64,000 nt of DNA from Mactromeris polynyma. Lineage: Eukaryota > Mollusca > Bivalvia > Venerida > Mactridae. Positions 11,594 through 23,719 of this stretch are shown here, one piece after another. Location: positions 10,375,901-10,439,900 of the forward strand of contig JASFXZ010000013.1 of assembly GCA_032209605.1 (NCBI GenBank), given 5' to 3'. The translations under genes and the position numbers were made by a program. Below the pieces are notes generated by a model, which saw nothing but the letters and a program-made list of their open reading frames with translations, was not told where the DNA came from and made no database searches. Position 1 is the stretch's first letter, and every line of letters begins with the position of its first letter.

Positions 11594-12197
11594 GGCTGTT
11601 TGAACTCAAGATTGAAAGATCTAAAGTTGTATCAGTTATGACAAAGCACATCTCCTCCATCGTATACAACCAAGTTGACACACTCATCAAACATGTCTGA
11701 GTATCAAACGGAAAATATGTGACATCAACAGAACATATGACCTTTAGTACGTTTGATGGTGTCCACTCAACAGTTCCATTATGGTAAATGCGAAGAAAGT
11801 GTGACGTATTTCCGATGACTTGCATTCTTTCAAATGATTCCAGTAAGTATAAAATAGGGCGCCATATTTTATCCGACGGAATTAGCAAAGATGTTTTCTC
11901 GCCATAATCGGACGGTGTCCATGTAAGCCGTTCATCTACCCACATCAGGTGAAAAACGCAGGTAATGTCAATTTCTCCATCAATTTCGTCGAATTTACTT
12001 ATTCCAATAACTCCGGCACTGACGTCTACTACTATAGTATTTTCCAGGTCCAGAACCGGAAACATATTGCTGTTGTAGTTTGAAAATAACATGTTATATA
12101 AACTCTCGACATGTGTGATGTTTGCACAGTTACCGAGCTGTAATATGAGAGTTAGAATGTAGACCACCTTCTTTTCCATAATGGTTGTAATCCACAT
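11594..12197 (-). pseudogene. Type-B receptor truncated at both ends
   Basis: From the ATG at 12197 about 200 codons match the ectodomain of type-B genes (signal peptide, WVDERLTW, Cys-loop, STWLYT). At about 11594 homology stops within the SSNSQW stretch and unrelated spacer sequence continues the frame to a stop at 11499. Loop C, M1-M4 and the C terminus are absent. The 5' side is also damaged: at about 12345 the sequence jumps to a point that lies about 450 bases further upstream in the 24788 gene, deleting the intron donor and non-coding first exon. A soluble ectodomain product is conceivable but unlikely. Confidence 0.8.
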
Positions 12198-12344
12198 GTT
12201 TATGATATCTTCTTGAGGTCTCTACACCAGAACATAAAGAAAAAACGTAATATATACTTAACATTACTATTGTATACAATAATATATTCTTTTATATTGC
12301 TTCACATAAAATGTTCCATACCCATCTTTTATTTAAAATAATAC

Positions 12345-13195
12345 ATCGTCAATATAATTATTAAAATATAAAACACATCATGTCTAATCAATAGAAAACC
12401 AATAGTTCCATTAAATACGACCATTAACATTCCACAGTCAACAATTGATTTCTCTCTCATTCCTCATATTTTTTGTTTGTTGTTAAACGAATCAATTGTC
12501 CCTGGATATTTTAAACGTCTGCTGTTAGAAATATTTAAATATAGTCCAATCTCTGAGAAAGTCCCTCCCATGTGCAAAATTAGTCCATTGATATTTTTTG
12601 TATTTACTGCGTTAGTGATACAAAGTAACCTCAGTTCGGATTCTGGGTTTCAAATCGATCTAAAACATTACAACACGAAATAGTTCCCCTTTAAGGTTCA
12701 TTGCATGTGCATACCCATCTCGACTAAAATACTCGTGCATTGTATGGTATAAAGACAAATAATTTCAATATCGCTCAATATCGCTGGGGCAATTGGCTAT
12801 GCTCTCTAGCAGGTCCGAGCGTTATTTATAAAAAAGGATCATGGCGGTTAGTCGACTAACAGCACCTACACAGTCATATAAACTTGAAAGCCGTGATCAA
12901 GACATCACTCCTTTCTGTAATAAAACATTTTATAATTGTATAAAATATATTTATTGCCCACTTGTTGATGGTGACTGGTGAAGCTAATATGATATAATTA
13001 AAACAGACACATATTTTGTTGTCGAAAGGGCTTCATCCCCCCCCCCCCTCAATAACTGCAGCATCCCTCTAGAGGAATGAATACACCCGTGTCTTAAGTA
13101 CTTTGACTATGTTACTGTGAAGCTGAATGTTTGAAAAAGATTTTGAAAGAATCGAATGGTTGGTATTGGACTTTAAACTTGACAACACTGTATTT
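12345..13195. repeat. Upstream flank of the truncated type-B copy
   Basis: Conserved with 1180-2145, 26660-28100 and 36040-38700, including the CAGGTCCGAGCGTTATT string at 12810-12826 and a poly-C tract near 13040. No open gene is seen. Confidence 0.5.
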
Positions 13196-13695
13196 CGCAG
13201 GTTGACCATTTGAAACACGAGGTCAATATTTCAAAGTTTTGATAACACATGAAATATCATCTAAGCATCTTTGAGTAAACAACCAAATACATGTTCTACT
13301 AATAAGGCATTAACATCAATAGTACCGATGAAGATGTTACATTGAAGAGAGATAGCCGTTTCAGGATATAATTAACAAAGTAAAGCAAAAGTCCTACCAG
13401 TATATTATTTGAAACAACAATATACATCTATATACTTTACATGCACTATGAATATTTTATCAAGTTGGAAATCTTGCTGTTAAACTCGTCATTATAATGG
13501 GGACTCTTACTTAATTTGGCAAGCCGAAGTAAAGAGAAATATAACTCTTTCAAATTAATAAGAAATGAAAGTTTCTGGAGTTATCTCTCTGGTATTACTA
13601 ACATGTTCAAATGGTATATAGTGCTAGTATAAATTGTAAATGCATGCCACTTTGATAGTCAGTTACTGTTTTATTGTCAGACTGATCAGTACTTA

Positions 13696-13985
13696 AAAGA
13701 GAGAGAATACGTAGCTACAGGAACGTTACATACATAGGACAATGCCTTCCCACGCAGACCTCCGGGAAAACAACAATCCACAAAACACTAGGCACTTAAA
13801 GAGGTTAAATGGTACATATGTTAAGGAACAGAGGCACAAGGAATGGCCTGACAGACCATAAGGAATAACTAGGAGAATCAAAGTGGACAGTGAAGGAGGG
13901 GGGGATTAATGGATGGAAAAGATCACAGTACAAGTCAAGACAGCTGACTGCACTAGGCCGAAACTGGGCAGGAAAAAAACTGAAC
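13696..13985 (+). mobile_element. Dispersed approximately 0.3 kb repeat, copy at 13.7 kb
   Basis: It begins AGAGAGAATACGTAGCTACA and has the GACCTCCGGGAAAACAACAA block and the AGGCCGAAACTGGGC end motif, all shared with the copy at 35455-35744 whose ends are defined by an empty-site comparison. Confidence 0.6.
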
Positions 13986-13989
13986 ACTG

Positions 13990-14660
13990 TATAAAGTGAC
14001 AGAATTGCACAGGGGAAAGGGAAATATTAAACACATTCCATTCAAAACACAAAGAGAAATAATAACCATAGCCTTAAGTTCAAAATGTTCATTGTACGGA
14101 GCGTGGAATATTCAACTTGATATTGATCTCAATTTGAGAATGTTTGTGAAGCCTTAGCATGAATGAATGTCTTCAATATGTATGTTTATGTACAGTACAA
14201 TCTCAAGTGATGCTCTCTCGTGAGCAACAACCTCTCTTCAACAACATTGTCATTTGTCCTGTAGGTAAACTTTACTACAGTACCAGTTAAACTCTCTTCA
14301 GCAACGATCGCTCTTAACAACATTATCAATGTACCTACGTAAACTTTTCTACCAATTTGACCTCTCTAGAGCAACTATGTCTCACAAACAGCTGGACATT
14401 GCCACCCAATAATATTGTAGGTCTGAGTTTGTCCTAGAGAAGTTGCACACTTGACAATGTTGCATTGTTTCATAATCATTTCTTGTGTCCATTCATTTTG
14501 AGCGTACCTCAGATATATATAGGGTGTTCTTGTCAATAATTGTCATTTGTTTTTATTGAACGTTTTATGTGATACCTAGTGGAACAGTTTTACCACATAT
14601 GTCATACTATTAACAATGTCAGTATATGTGGAACAAACCATTTACATTATCCTGTCTATT
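13990..14660. other. Intergenic spacer, no gene seen
   Basis: Contains loosely repeated CTCTC-rich short motifs (14210-14400) but no open reading frame or element ends that I can support. Confidence 0.4.
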
Positions 14661-15594
14661 TAGGTTGATAATATTTCATTTCATTTACCCTAACATTCAT
14701 GTGTTTTTATGAAACAGTTAGAGTTTGATATGTAAGGTTGCAATATGTTCTTCTGATTAATGTTACCAATTCAAAGTTAGCCGACTAGCAGTGTTCATTA
14801 AAAGTTTTGACATTGGTTATTGCTTTTAATACTTATCCTGAATATGATTTTTAAATGTCTGCAGTTTTACCTGGCAAATCAATCGGTAGGAATGCCTTGA
14901 AATCTTCACAAATAATGTACATGTATAATCAACACTTATGGAACAGTCCCGCTGAAGTTAACTGATTATTGTTTGTCAGTTATTCTGTGTATGTCTTGCC
15001 TTTGTAGCATCGTACAGGAAATAATAGCAATATCTAAGCTTACCTATTTGCTGTCATATATGTCGCATACTATTTGTTTGTGTCCATTCACCCTGTTCAG
15101 CATTATTGTTTTAAACATGGTATGAATGTGAGGTATGTATTAAATGATTACGTATTACTAGATAAATTCTTAGGTCTAATGTCCAAATGCTGATTGAGAT
15201 GTTAGGTCGTTGTATGCATTGTCATTGATGCAAACATTCGAAAGAACGAGGGTGACAAAATGTTCGAATTCAAGCAGGTTAAGAAAAGCTGAACAAGGAA
15301 ATATTTGTCATAATTTGTTTTAAACTGTTTTTATGTTGAACATACAAACGGATAGTATGTTTTGTATAACCTAACTGAAGTCGTAAATTTACTATGACTG
15401 GAAGTGAGACAATGGTTCTGTGAATGTGTTTTATGAATTTGTTGAAAAAGGAAAACAATGCGTTAACGACTTTGTTTTTGTCTGTTTGCAGTTACTATAA
15501 GGTGTAACTTGTATTAGTGACCATAAACAAACAAAAAAATAGAAAAGTAAACCACAAAATGCTGATGTCACATCAGAAACGTTTTATATATAGT

Positions 15595-16333
15595 TTATTT
15601 CAAGATTGTAGGCCTTTGGCCCATGAATCACATGTATAACACAGAGAATATAGTATAAAGTCACATGTATACACAGTACATATAGTATGCAGCATAAAAT
15701 TGTACAATAGTAATTATAATTATTGATCTATTCCGGTGAATGATAGTTACAGACAAAATAACATTTACAAATCTAGTAAGATAACATGTTAGTCCGAGAG
15801 CCCGTGGACTTTTATTGCAACAAATGAGGCCATACGAAGTTTGCATATTACGGAAAACATCGGACAATTCCCATATATTACTTTGGTCGGACGTGGAACA
15901 TCCAGTAACAGGTTCAACTGAAAAATTCCAACAAACATGCATCTTCTGTCTGCGAAAGGACGTACGACGTAAACACCAGCTCCCGGAACTTCTTGGATAT
16001 TGTGAAAACAGGGAATCCGAAAATAAGATAAAAGAATCCGCAAGAATTCTTCATGATCAACAAATGATTGCCAAAGTGTGTAGTGTTGACTTTATAGCCA
16101 AAGGAGTTCAGTACCATCACAGCTGTCGAAAACAGTACATCAACAGAGCAAAAAAGAAGAACAACCAACCATACAAATGATTGTGAAACCGATTATTCAG
16201 ATAATTTGCATACACGAAAATGGCATGTAGAAGCATTTGGTAAGCTGAAGAATTACATACATACACATATCATATCTAAACAAACACCTGAAATGCTTAC
16301 ATCTCTGTTTGAGCGTTATAGAACGTTTTATCT
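15595..16333 (+). mobile_element. Insertion carrying a frame-shifted zinc-finger-like ORF
   Basis: Block 1 lacks this stretch between matching flanks. The plus-strand frame 15815-16180 encodes a C-I-F-C motif, a basic region and a Y-H-H-S-C motif. It resembles the N-terminal Cys/His module of multi-copy, probably transposon-related invertebrate proteins. A one-base frame change near 16170 is needed to continue into a second open segment (about 16172-16330: W-H-V-E-A-F-G-K-L, then P-E-M-L-T-S-L-F). The 5' and 3' parts of a full gene are missing, so this is a relic. Family assignment is from pattern memory only. Confidence 0.45.
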
Positions 16334-16439
16334 TCACTTAAGATGTCATATTTGACAGGTGATAAAGCACAAGCATTCATTGATTAACCGATATTTAAAA
16401 TACTTTCTCTAACCCCCAATTTCACCAGTTTATACTACA

Positions 16440-17310
16440 ATATAAAAAAATTCAAAGATGTTTGTAAATCAACAGCTACAAAAAGCTTTCTATAGGATTA
16501 ATAATTCCATCCAATACTATAATATTATTGACAAAAATATTATTGACTGTTCCCACGTGTTTCCTGCGCCCGTATTGACAAACACTTAAATACTGTAACT
16601 CAGAGTTTTAAATGTAAAATGTTCTTTTTGCTACGTTTTTATTACACTGTACATTTTTTTAAAAGTTGGCAAAATGTAGAATAAGTAACATCAATTATTG
16701 TGACAAAATTTCATGCATTCAGATTGAACGAAATAGAAAGGCCGCTAACTATAACTTTTGCAAATTTAAAGTCTGAGTTTCAGTCTTAAAGTGTTTGTGA
16801 ATAAGGCCCCTGAACTTGTTTGTATTTCTCTGCCAAATTATGTAACCCGTTGTATAATGCACTATGTATATACATAATAATAATAATAATAAAGTTAATT
16901 TATTGTAGGTAACTCCTTAAGCTATGAACATAAAACATACATACATAAACTTATCTAACAACAGGCCTTCATACATGCATACATTATTACAATATAAAGA
17001 GAACACATAAAAATAAGCATTATTATAATGCTAAACCAATAAATCATAACTCATTTTCAACATCTGCATTAACAGTGTGTATGAAAGAGAGATTAAATAA
17101 TAACAGGGAACGCCGCATGCACAATACATTGTCCCCCCCCCCCCTACATACTCCCGGGAAAACATTATAGGCACCGAAGAGGTGCTAGGATACATTTGGA
17201 AATAGTATTGCAAGGAATGGTCTGTACAATCATACTTACTACTAATGAGAATTTAGTGGGACAAAAAAGGGGAAATCATTATTGGATGGAATACATCACT
17301 GATACATCGT
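16440..17310. other. Second block-2 insertion, repeat-rich
   Basis: Absent from the matching place in block 1 (about 4906-4970). It holds an (AAT)n microsatellite at about 16874-16893 and a diverged copy of the dispersed repeat at about 17080-17300. No gene is seen. Confidence 0.4.
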
Positions 17311-18117
17311 TTTTATTATACGATCTATATATCGTACTAGTGAGTTGCAGTTGAAATATGGACATGACTTAATCATCACTGCAAATGCGTCGCTTCAATA
17401 ACTTTTTTGAAGATTATTATCATTTTGCCATGGAGGAATAATCCACATAAAAGTTAGTTAGGAAGAAAAAGAGTGTACCCCTCTACAGTATTGTTCTAGA
17501 TATTTATTATTTATAAGTGTTTGCAGTAAATAATGTTTCAAACCATTTATGAGTTGATGTATTGATTTTGAGTATTGAAAAACATATCATGAGCTCTGTA
17601 CTTTCAAGTGTAAACATCTCTCAGTCGTTTCAGTTATAATTATTAGTTAATTGATTCTCACATGGAAACATCTCTCAAAGGACGATAAACGTTGGTATCT
17701 AAAGGGTTCTTTTGGATAATGTTTTCGATAAGTTACGATGCTGATCATATTATACTAGTTTAAACGTATTGATCGAAAACGTTTCCATTCAGATCTGGTC
17801 TCGAAGCGCTTATAAACGTCAATTGATTGATACGAAATATGTAACGCTTTATGCCGACAATGAATACGCAATGTGTTTACCTGCATACTTAATTTCTTCG
17901 ATTTTAATCAAGTAGGTGTTAATTTGATCAGAACACCATCACTTTTAAACGCCCTGCTTTTGTTCACGATTATCTCGAACTCAACGAATTTCGGGTAACA
18001 TTCTGACACGAAAAAGAAACATTGTTGATTTTATCTTATTCTTTAAAACATATTAATATACAAAATATTTGGTTTCAATTTAATCAATATATTGACCCAA
18101 GGATTATTTCATGTACC

Positions 18118-18269
18118 TGTAGTTCTTGAATGTAGTAGAGACCGGATACAGACTGACTGTAAAAACGATAAACTTTTAAAGATGTATCAGGCGCATCTGA
18201 ATATAAAATGATTGAATTGGCGTCATCCAGTATTGTTGTTACATTGGCTAAAACATCTGTAATAACCAT
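18118..18269 (-). pseudogene. Signal-peptide-like exon relic A, copy 3
   Basis: The minus frame is open from the ATG at 18269 through V-L-A-N-V-T-T-I-L-D-D and S-D-A-P-D-T-S-L-K-V to Y-I-Q-E-L-Q, ending at a CAG|GTACAT donor. It is the longest open version of this exon. The next exon in this block (about 17850-18005) is degraded, so the gene is probably dead. Identity unknown. Confidence 0.35.
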
Positions 18270-18657
18270 TGCAATGTATAACAGACTGAAAGTATCTTTT
18301 TAAGAAATATAATAATGCTCATTTCTGAATTACTCTATTAACACTATGTCGACCTTTGTTTACACATACATAATTAGGGATCATTTTAAATTTGCTAATA
18401 TATATTCTCAGCCTACACGTTAATGTATCTAAATAAAGTGCGCAGTGAAAGGAAGATTATACAATGTGATTGCGTCATTTTCCTTTTCAACACGCCAATA
18501 TTGAATAAAAGCATCGACCATTCTCTAAATGTAAATATTAGAAGAAAAAAAATTGAATTCATCCCAATATGATTGATATTATCATATTTTATATTTCTGA
18601 AAATAGTCAAACGCATTCTTGACAAAGTCGATCAAAGCTAGGATCTTTATGTCAAAT

Positions 18658-19986
18658 TTACAACCCTACATTATAGTATAATCGTGAAAAGGTCAATACA
18701 GTATATATAAAAAATACAGCGGATAAAATCCAATGACAGTATTTGTCAAACGTGTCACCAACAATTTTCCACGTTATTACATTTGTTTCTGCCAACATGA
18801 TTTTATTCTTATCGAATTTATTGTCGTTGTTCTCATCCTTTTCCTTGACAGGAATTATCCTCGGATTTCTTTGTGCCAACACAATACTTTCCTTATCGAA
18901 CTCCTTCTCGTTGTCATCATCCTTTTCAATGCCAGAACTTTTCTTCGGATATACTGGTATTTTTTTACAGCACAATCTCCAGAACATCAAATATTTTGTA
19001 ATTCTCTTAACTGTTGTTGGAACTTCACGATCTGTGTCGTGAATACGGAGTGAAATTATACACAAAAATATTATAACAGAACTGTATATCAATAAGAATA
19101 ACATGTAGTAAAAAATGTAAGCCAATGGTGAAGAACTTTCAGGAACGTTGGAATTGACCATTTCCATAGATACGACAAAAGATAAAAATGAAGTTATTGC
19201 GACAGACGTTCTTTCCCCTGACGAAGCCGGCATGACAAACACCAAATTGTTAATAATTCCAAGAAATATAACTGGCAATATAATATAAACGACAAAAAAT
19301 TCCGATCTTCGTCGCAGGTTTATTTGAACAGTGATAATGTTAGAACCAGACCGTATATGGGATATGTTAGACAAAGAACCAAAATAGACATCCCATTGGC
19401 TGTTTGAACTCAAGAGGGAAAGATCTAAAGTTGCATCAGTTGTGACAAACCTCATCTCATCAATGGTGTACAACCAAGTTGACACACTCATAAAACATGT
19501 CTGTGAATCGAAAGGAAAATATGTGACATCAACCGAACAAATCACCTTTAGAACGTTCGATGGTGTCCACTCAACAGTACCATTATAGTATATGCGAAGA
19601 AGTTGTGGCATATTTCCGATTAATTGAATTCGATCAAATGATTGCAGTAAGGATAACAGAGGTCGCCATAATTCATTCGACCGAATAAGCAAAGAGGTTT
19701 TCCCGCCATAATCGGATGTTGTCCATGTAAGCCGTTCATCTACCCACATCAGGCGAAATACGCAGGTAACGTCAATTTCTCCATTAATTTCATCGAATTT
19801 ACTGATTCCAATAACTCCGACACCGACTTCTACTACTATAGTCTTATCAAGGTCCAGAACTGGGAACATATTGCTGTTGTAGTTTGTGAATAACATGTTA
19901 TATAAACTCTCGGCATGTGTAATGTTGGCACATTTGCCGAGTTGTAATACTAAAGTAAGAATGTAAAACATCATATTCTCCTTCAT
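18658..19986 (-). CDS. nAChR-like Cys-loop ligand-gated channel subunit, type A, copy 2
   Basis: An intact 442-residue subunit. Signal peptide 1-20; Cys-loop C150-C164; loop B S169-T-W-L-Y-T; M1 about 229-252; M2 about 260-279; M3 about 287-313; M4 about 416-434. E258 occupies the position just before M2 that favours cations, and L268 is the conserved 9' gate leucine. Position 16' of M2 is Glu275, within the helix, which is unusual. Loop C (about 196-218) has no cysteines. N-glycosylation sequons occur at N21, N135 and N207. The cytoplasmic loop has two related charged blocks, at about 352-374 and 379-402. The gene is nearly identical in layout to 7322-8650 and sits in the partner block. Confidence 0.92.
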   Translation of the reverse strand: MKENMMFYILTLVLQLGKCANITHAESLYNMLFTNYNSNMFPVLDLDKTIVVEVGVGVIGISKFDEINGEIDVTCVFRLMWVDERLTWTTSDYGGKTSLLIRSNELWRPLLSLLQSFDRIQLIGNMPQLLRIYYNGTVEWTPSNVLKVICSVDVTYFPFDSQTCFMSVSTWLYTIDEMRFVTTDATLDLSLLSSNSQWDVYFGSLSNISHIRSGSNIITVQINLRRRSEFFVVYIILPVIFLGIINNLVFVMPASSGERTSVAITSFLSFVVSMEMVNSNVPESSSPLAYIFYYMLFLLIYSSVIIFLCIISLRIHDTDREVPTTVKRITKYLMFWRLCCKKIPVYPKKSSGIEKDDDNEKEFDKESIVLAQRNPRIIPVKEKDENNDNKFDKNKIMLAETNVITWKIVGDTFDKYCHWILSAVFFIYTVLTFSRLYYNVGL

Positions 19987-20026
19987 GGTTTGACTTGTCC
20001 TGTTTCACGATATCTTCTCGAGATCT

Positions 20027-20289
20027 CTACACCAGTACATAAAGAAAACAAATTGTATTAGCGGTTTGCTCTGAACATCATCATTTTTAAAACAAAAATA
20101 GTATATATAATTTATCAAATCGAAATGTTGTTGTACATGTATTATAAAAGAAATAGTTCTACAATATTTAATGTAATACTCCAAAACAAGTAATATTTCA
20201 TTCGAAGATAATTTAATTTTATATAATAAGAAATTAATTTTTAAAATAACTAATAATTCGACATGGAATATAATGATCACAACACTTAC
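20027..20289 (-). other. 5' UTR intron of type-A receptor copy 2
   Basis: Donor ACTTAC on the plus strand at 20284-20289 (GTAAGT on the minus strand) and acceptor GGTGTAG ending at 20027; 263 bases. Confidence 0.6.
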
Positions 20290-22600
20290 TTTGAACGTAC
20301 AGCTAATAAAACAGTATAGAATCTCCGTCCACGATATCTGAATATTTCAAACTCAAATGCTTTTCTAATATCATCTCTGTAAGGACATGCGTTTAATGAT
20401 GTTGCATAAAGGTGCGCTATTTAACATCTATAATAGATTACATTTCAAGCATACCATTGATGGATGTTGACATTCCATTTAGTCCATATTACCTTGGGAT
20501 TCAAATAATGAACAAACCTTCAATATAGTTATGAAAATGCGAACAAGTGGCATCCAATCAATAGAAAAAATATATTTCCAATTAACGAGACTATTAAAGC
20601 TCTACGGCACTGAATAGGTTATTGTCTAATATCTGATAGTTATTTTGTCTTGTATTTGAAAATTCAATTAGTTAACGATAATTAATTGTTCCTGAACATT
20701 TGAACACACATCAATTAATAAGTGTGATTTATCCAGAAGTTTTGAAACAGTTATATAGTAGTATTGAAAATACAGCTACATGTACGAACTGTCAAGAATT
20801 ATAAAAGAGAAATTATAACTTGTTACGGGGAACGCCACATACATTGGACAATGCCTTTATACAGTCTTCAACATATTAGGGACTGAGTAGGTGCAAGGGT
20901 AAACATGTCTTGGAATAGGAGAGCAAGGAATGATCTGTACGACTTTCATAAACAAATATGGAGACCCGAACATAACCCTAAAATACTTACTCATCTGTAA
21001 TATCTTGTCATATCAAGTACTCAAGTATGGTTTAAATATATAATTTCATTAGGTCTAAAAACATTAGTGTATGGCGTGCTGTTAAAAAGGTAGCGACAAT
21101 CTTTCGACTGTTGATTTATTTAAAGTCTTACTGGCGATAGGATTGCAACCCTTTCTTATAAATATATATATGTATATCAGTTTAACCACTGATTGAAGTT
21201 ACAACTGTTATGCATTTTGCACATTTTGTATAACAAAACATTTGTTTAGTAATTCAAGACTCCAACATATTTCAAAATAATGGATGAATATTGATAGCAA
21301 AATTTATGAAATGCCTTACATAATGGATGATAACGATTACTTTGTTTAAGAAGTTTTCCGGTAAGAAGAATGTTACGATTATTAAAGTGCTTTAGATAAC
21401 ATATATGAACGAGGAATTGAGGAATTTAGTAAAAGCAACCATGGAGAATTTAAGGAGACAACAAGAGTTGCTTTAAGATATTTTATTATGAATTTTTACT
21501 CCTTTTAAATAGTTTATCTGCATAATGGTTTCATTATACAATGTAATTCCGTTACATTACGTCATTTCTTACAGATCCTACTATATATTTGATATTATAG
21601 GATTGTTAAGTAGTATGGTAATTTTCTTCTTACTAATTTTCTCTCTAACTTTGTCAAGCAGCCGAATTAAAGTTACACACACATTTGTCCTTAAGGTTGG
21701 TTTATTTCATAATTATTGTCTCTTGGCGTAACATTAAGTGTGTACACATCTTTTATTCTTCCCCTTAGATTTGTACGTTGCGTTTTTCATTGGTAATATT
21801 GGATGCATGCCGAGTACGGTAGTGTGCATTGTTTGCATTGTAAAACGGCATAGTCTACCACTACACAATGTCTCGCTACTAAAAAATATAATAAATGTTT
21901 GATTTATAATGCAACATATTTCTTTTAATTAACATTACACCTGTATATGCCTGTTATTACTAACGTTCTTGACTTGTTCCATGATGTATTCCACCCTTTG
22001 TTGTCCCCTAAATTCTTCTTAGTTGTTCTTTGCTGTCGGTCAGGCCATACATGTATGAACATATATAAGACAGATTAGGTTGTTACAGAGAACGCCATAT
22101 CGTCGAGGTATAGCACACACAATTGACCATATCATCATTCCCAACGTCAAAAAGCAATACGTTTACATCAAATTGTATATTATAGTTATTTGAATGCTAA
22201 ACGGTGCCGACTTGAGCATTGGGAGAGATACCGTGATGTTTCGTTTGACCCAGTAAATTGTAATTGTTTCAATTATCACCATACATGGTGTATTTGACGA
22301 TTACAGTAAAACTGACTATGTAAATTAAAGAGAATGTAAACGTTAAACATAGCAAAGGCTACAGAGCTAGTGTCCCCATATTATTCTAGCTAAGTGATAT
22401 ACAGTTACACCCCATTCATGCGGATTGATACACCCGGTATTTAAGTTCACTTTTTCATACAAAATCAGCATGGCAACGATTAAGAAGCAATCTTTATCAA
22501 TTTAGTTTAACTTATAAATGTCTATTAGCTAAAATGTGTTATGGGATGACTCCTTTGTAACACCGTCTCGTTGTCAGATTTCGAACTCAACTTCGGATTA
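20290..22600. other. Upstream flank of type-A copy 2, no intact gene
   Basis: Conserved with 8962-11450. Diverged dispersed-repeat sequence occurs at about 20815-20960, and an internally deleted reverse copy at 21950-22050. About 21200-21900 is partly unique and has no convincing coding signal. Confidence 0.45.
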
Positions 22601-22739
22601 ACTCATCACTGTGAGATAAGACTGATGTATGGACCAGTAAAGTAATGGTAGAATTTATTATCATACTTTTGAACTGATGACAATACAAATAGTAACACAA
22701 TTTGTGCCCACAAAATAAACTGCTTTGATACTCGTACAA

Positions 22740-22836
22740 TTAAAGATGTATCTGGCTCATCTGAAGGTACAATGTTTGAATGGGTTTGATCCAATATCGT
22801 TGTTACATCGGTTAAACCATCAATAGTAAGAACCAT
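22740..22836 (-). pseudogene. Signal-peptide-like exon relic A, copy 4
   Basis: Minus frame from the ATG at 22836 reads D-V-T-T-I-L-D-Q-T-H-S-N-I and S-D-E-P-D-T-S-L, then departs from the family before the donor. The region upstream of this ATG has a stop in the leader frame. Confidence 0.35.
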
Positions 22837-23349
22837 TGCAGTGTATTACAGATTGAAAATACCTTGTATTATCATATAACTAACAGACGAAAAACTAGAA
22901 AAATACCCCATTTGTTAGAAAAACTGAAGTTTTGTTCATTTTTGATAATATCAACTTCTTTTTTTTCAACAAAATTCAGATGATTACATAACGAGTTCCA
23001 TCTTTCATAATGCATATTTATTGATATTTTAACTATATGAAATACCTGTTTGTGTAGGTAAATAAATGACCCCAAATTGAGCATAATACAACTTTGAATA
23101 TTTTAGAGTGGACGATCGTTTGAAAATTCAAACAAGCTACATGTATGTCATTTACTTAGTCCTGTTCAACAAAAATAACTAATTGGTGATACAGTCTTAA
23201 AACTACAAATTACTGTGATCATATGCTCAAAGTAACATGTATATCGGTGCCAATATTAGTTTATTTAATTATGAGAGTTATGTTTAATGCATAAACGAAA
23301 TAAAATAGATTACACATAACGAACATTGTATTTACCGCGGAAATATTGC

Positions 23350-23620
23350 ACTTTTAATTAATACAATTGAATGTCTTAATGGTGATCTCAATAACTCTTC
23401 AGAAAAAAAGTATTCGAAATTAACTCTTCCTAAACCTTTAATTAAAACTGATGTATTAGGAATACATTTCTTAATGTGCCAATTAAAAACACCAGTTGTA
23501 ATGTAAACGGCCGATCAGAATAAGATATTTTAGTAAGATTTACAGCTTGGCTTTGTTATATAATTGTGAAAAGGTCAATACAGTATACATAAAGAAATGC
23601 AGCGGACAAAGTACGATATT
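23350..23620 (-). pseudogene. Receptor C-terminal tail relic 2
   Basis: Bases 23535-23615 match the end of the receptor coding region (AAAGGTCAATACAGTATACA on the plus strand), with the same one-base frame change as relics 1 and 3. The left flank is shared with both. Confidence 0.5.
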
Positions 23621-23719
23621 CTTTATTAAATTGTTGATGCGGTCTCGTAAATTCTTATTTGCTCGTAAGCAATTATATATTGACACATTTGTAGGTGCTG
23701 CAGTTGATGTATAAAACAA

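Larger units (their letters stand above)
3455..11600. repeat. Segmental duplication block 1 (about 8 kb, contains type-A gene)
   Basis: From about 3455 the sequence is followed, with insertions and deletions, by the sequence from about 14665. Matching landmarks run in the same order: the 3455-4480 spacer, the poly-C tandem unit, exon relics at 5.5-6.0 kb, the type-A receptor, its 5' UTR intron, the 9.2-9.9 kb flank, the 10.65 kb dispersed repeat, and the 10.9-11.6 kb spacer. The partner is 14660-22750. Block 2 carries two extra insertions (about 15590-16333 and 16440-17310) and a deletion of about 170 bases in the dispersed repeat near 22050. Confidence 0.65.
14660..22750. repeat. Segmental duplication block 2 (contains type-A gene)
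   Basis: Partner of 3455-11600, with the same landmarks in the same order. The receptor copies within the two blocks share the A-type loop duplication, which ties block and gene history together. Confidence 0.65.

Noticed and set aside
11499..12197. A soluble acetylcholine-binding protein gene
   Set aside because: It ends before loop C and the last beta strands, and its first exon and intron donor are deleted; pseudogene is the simpler reading.
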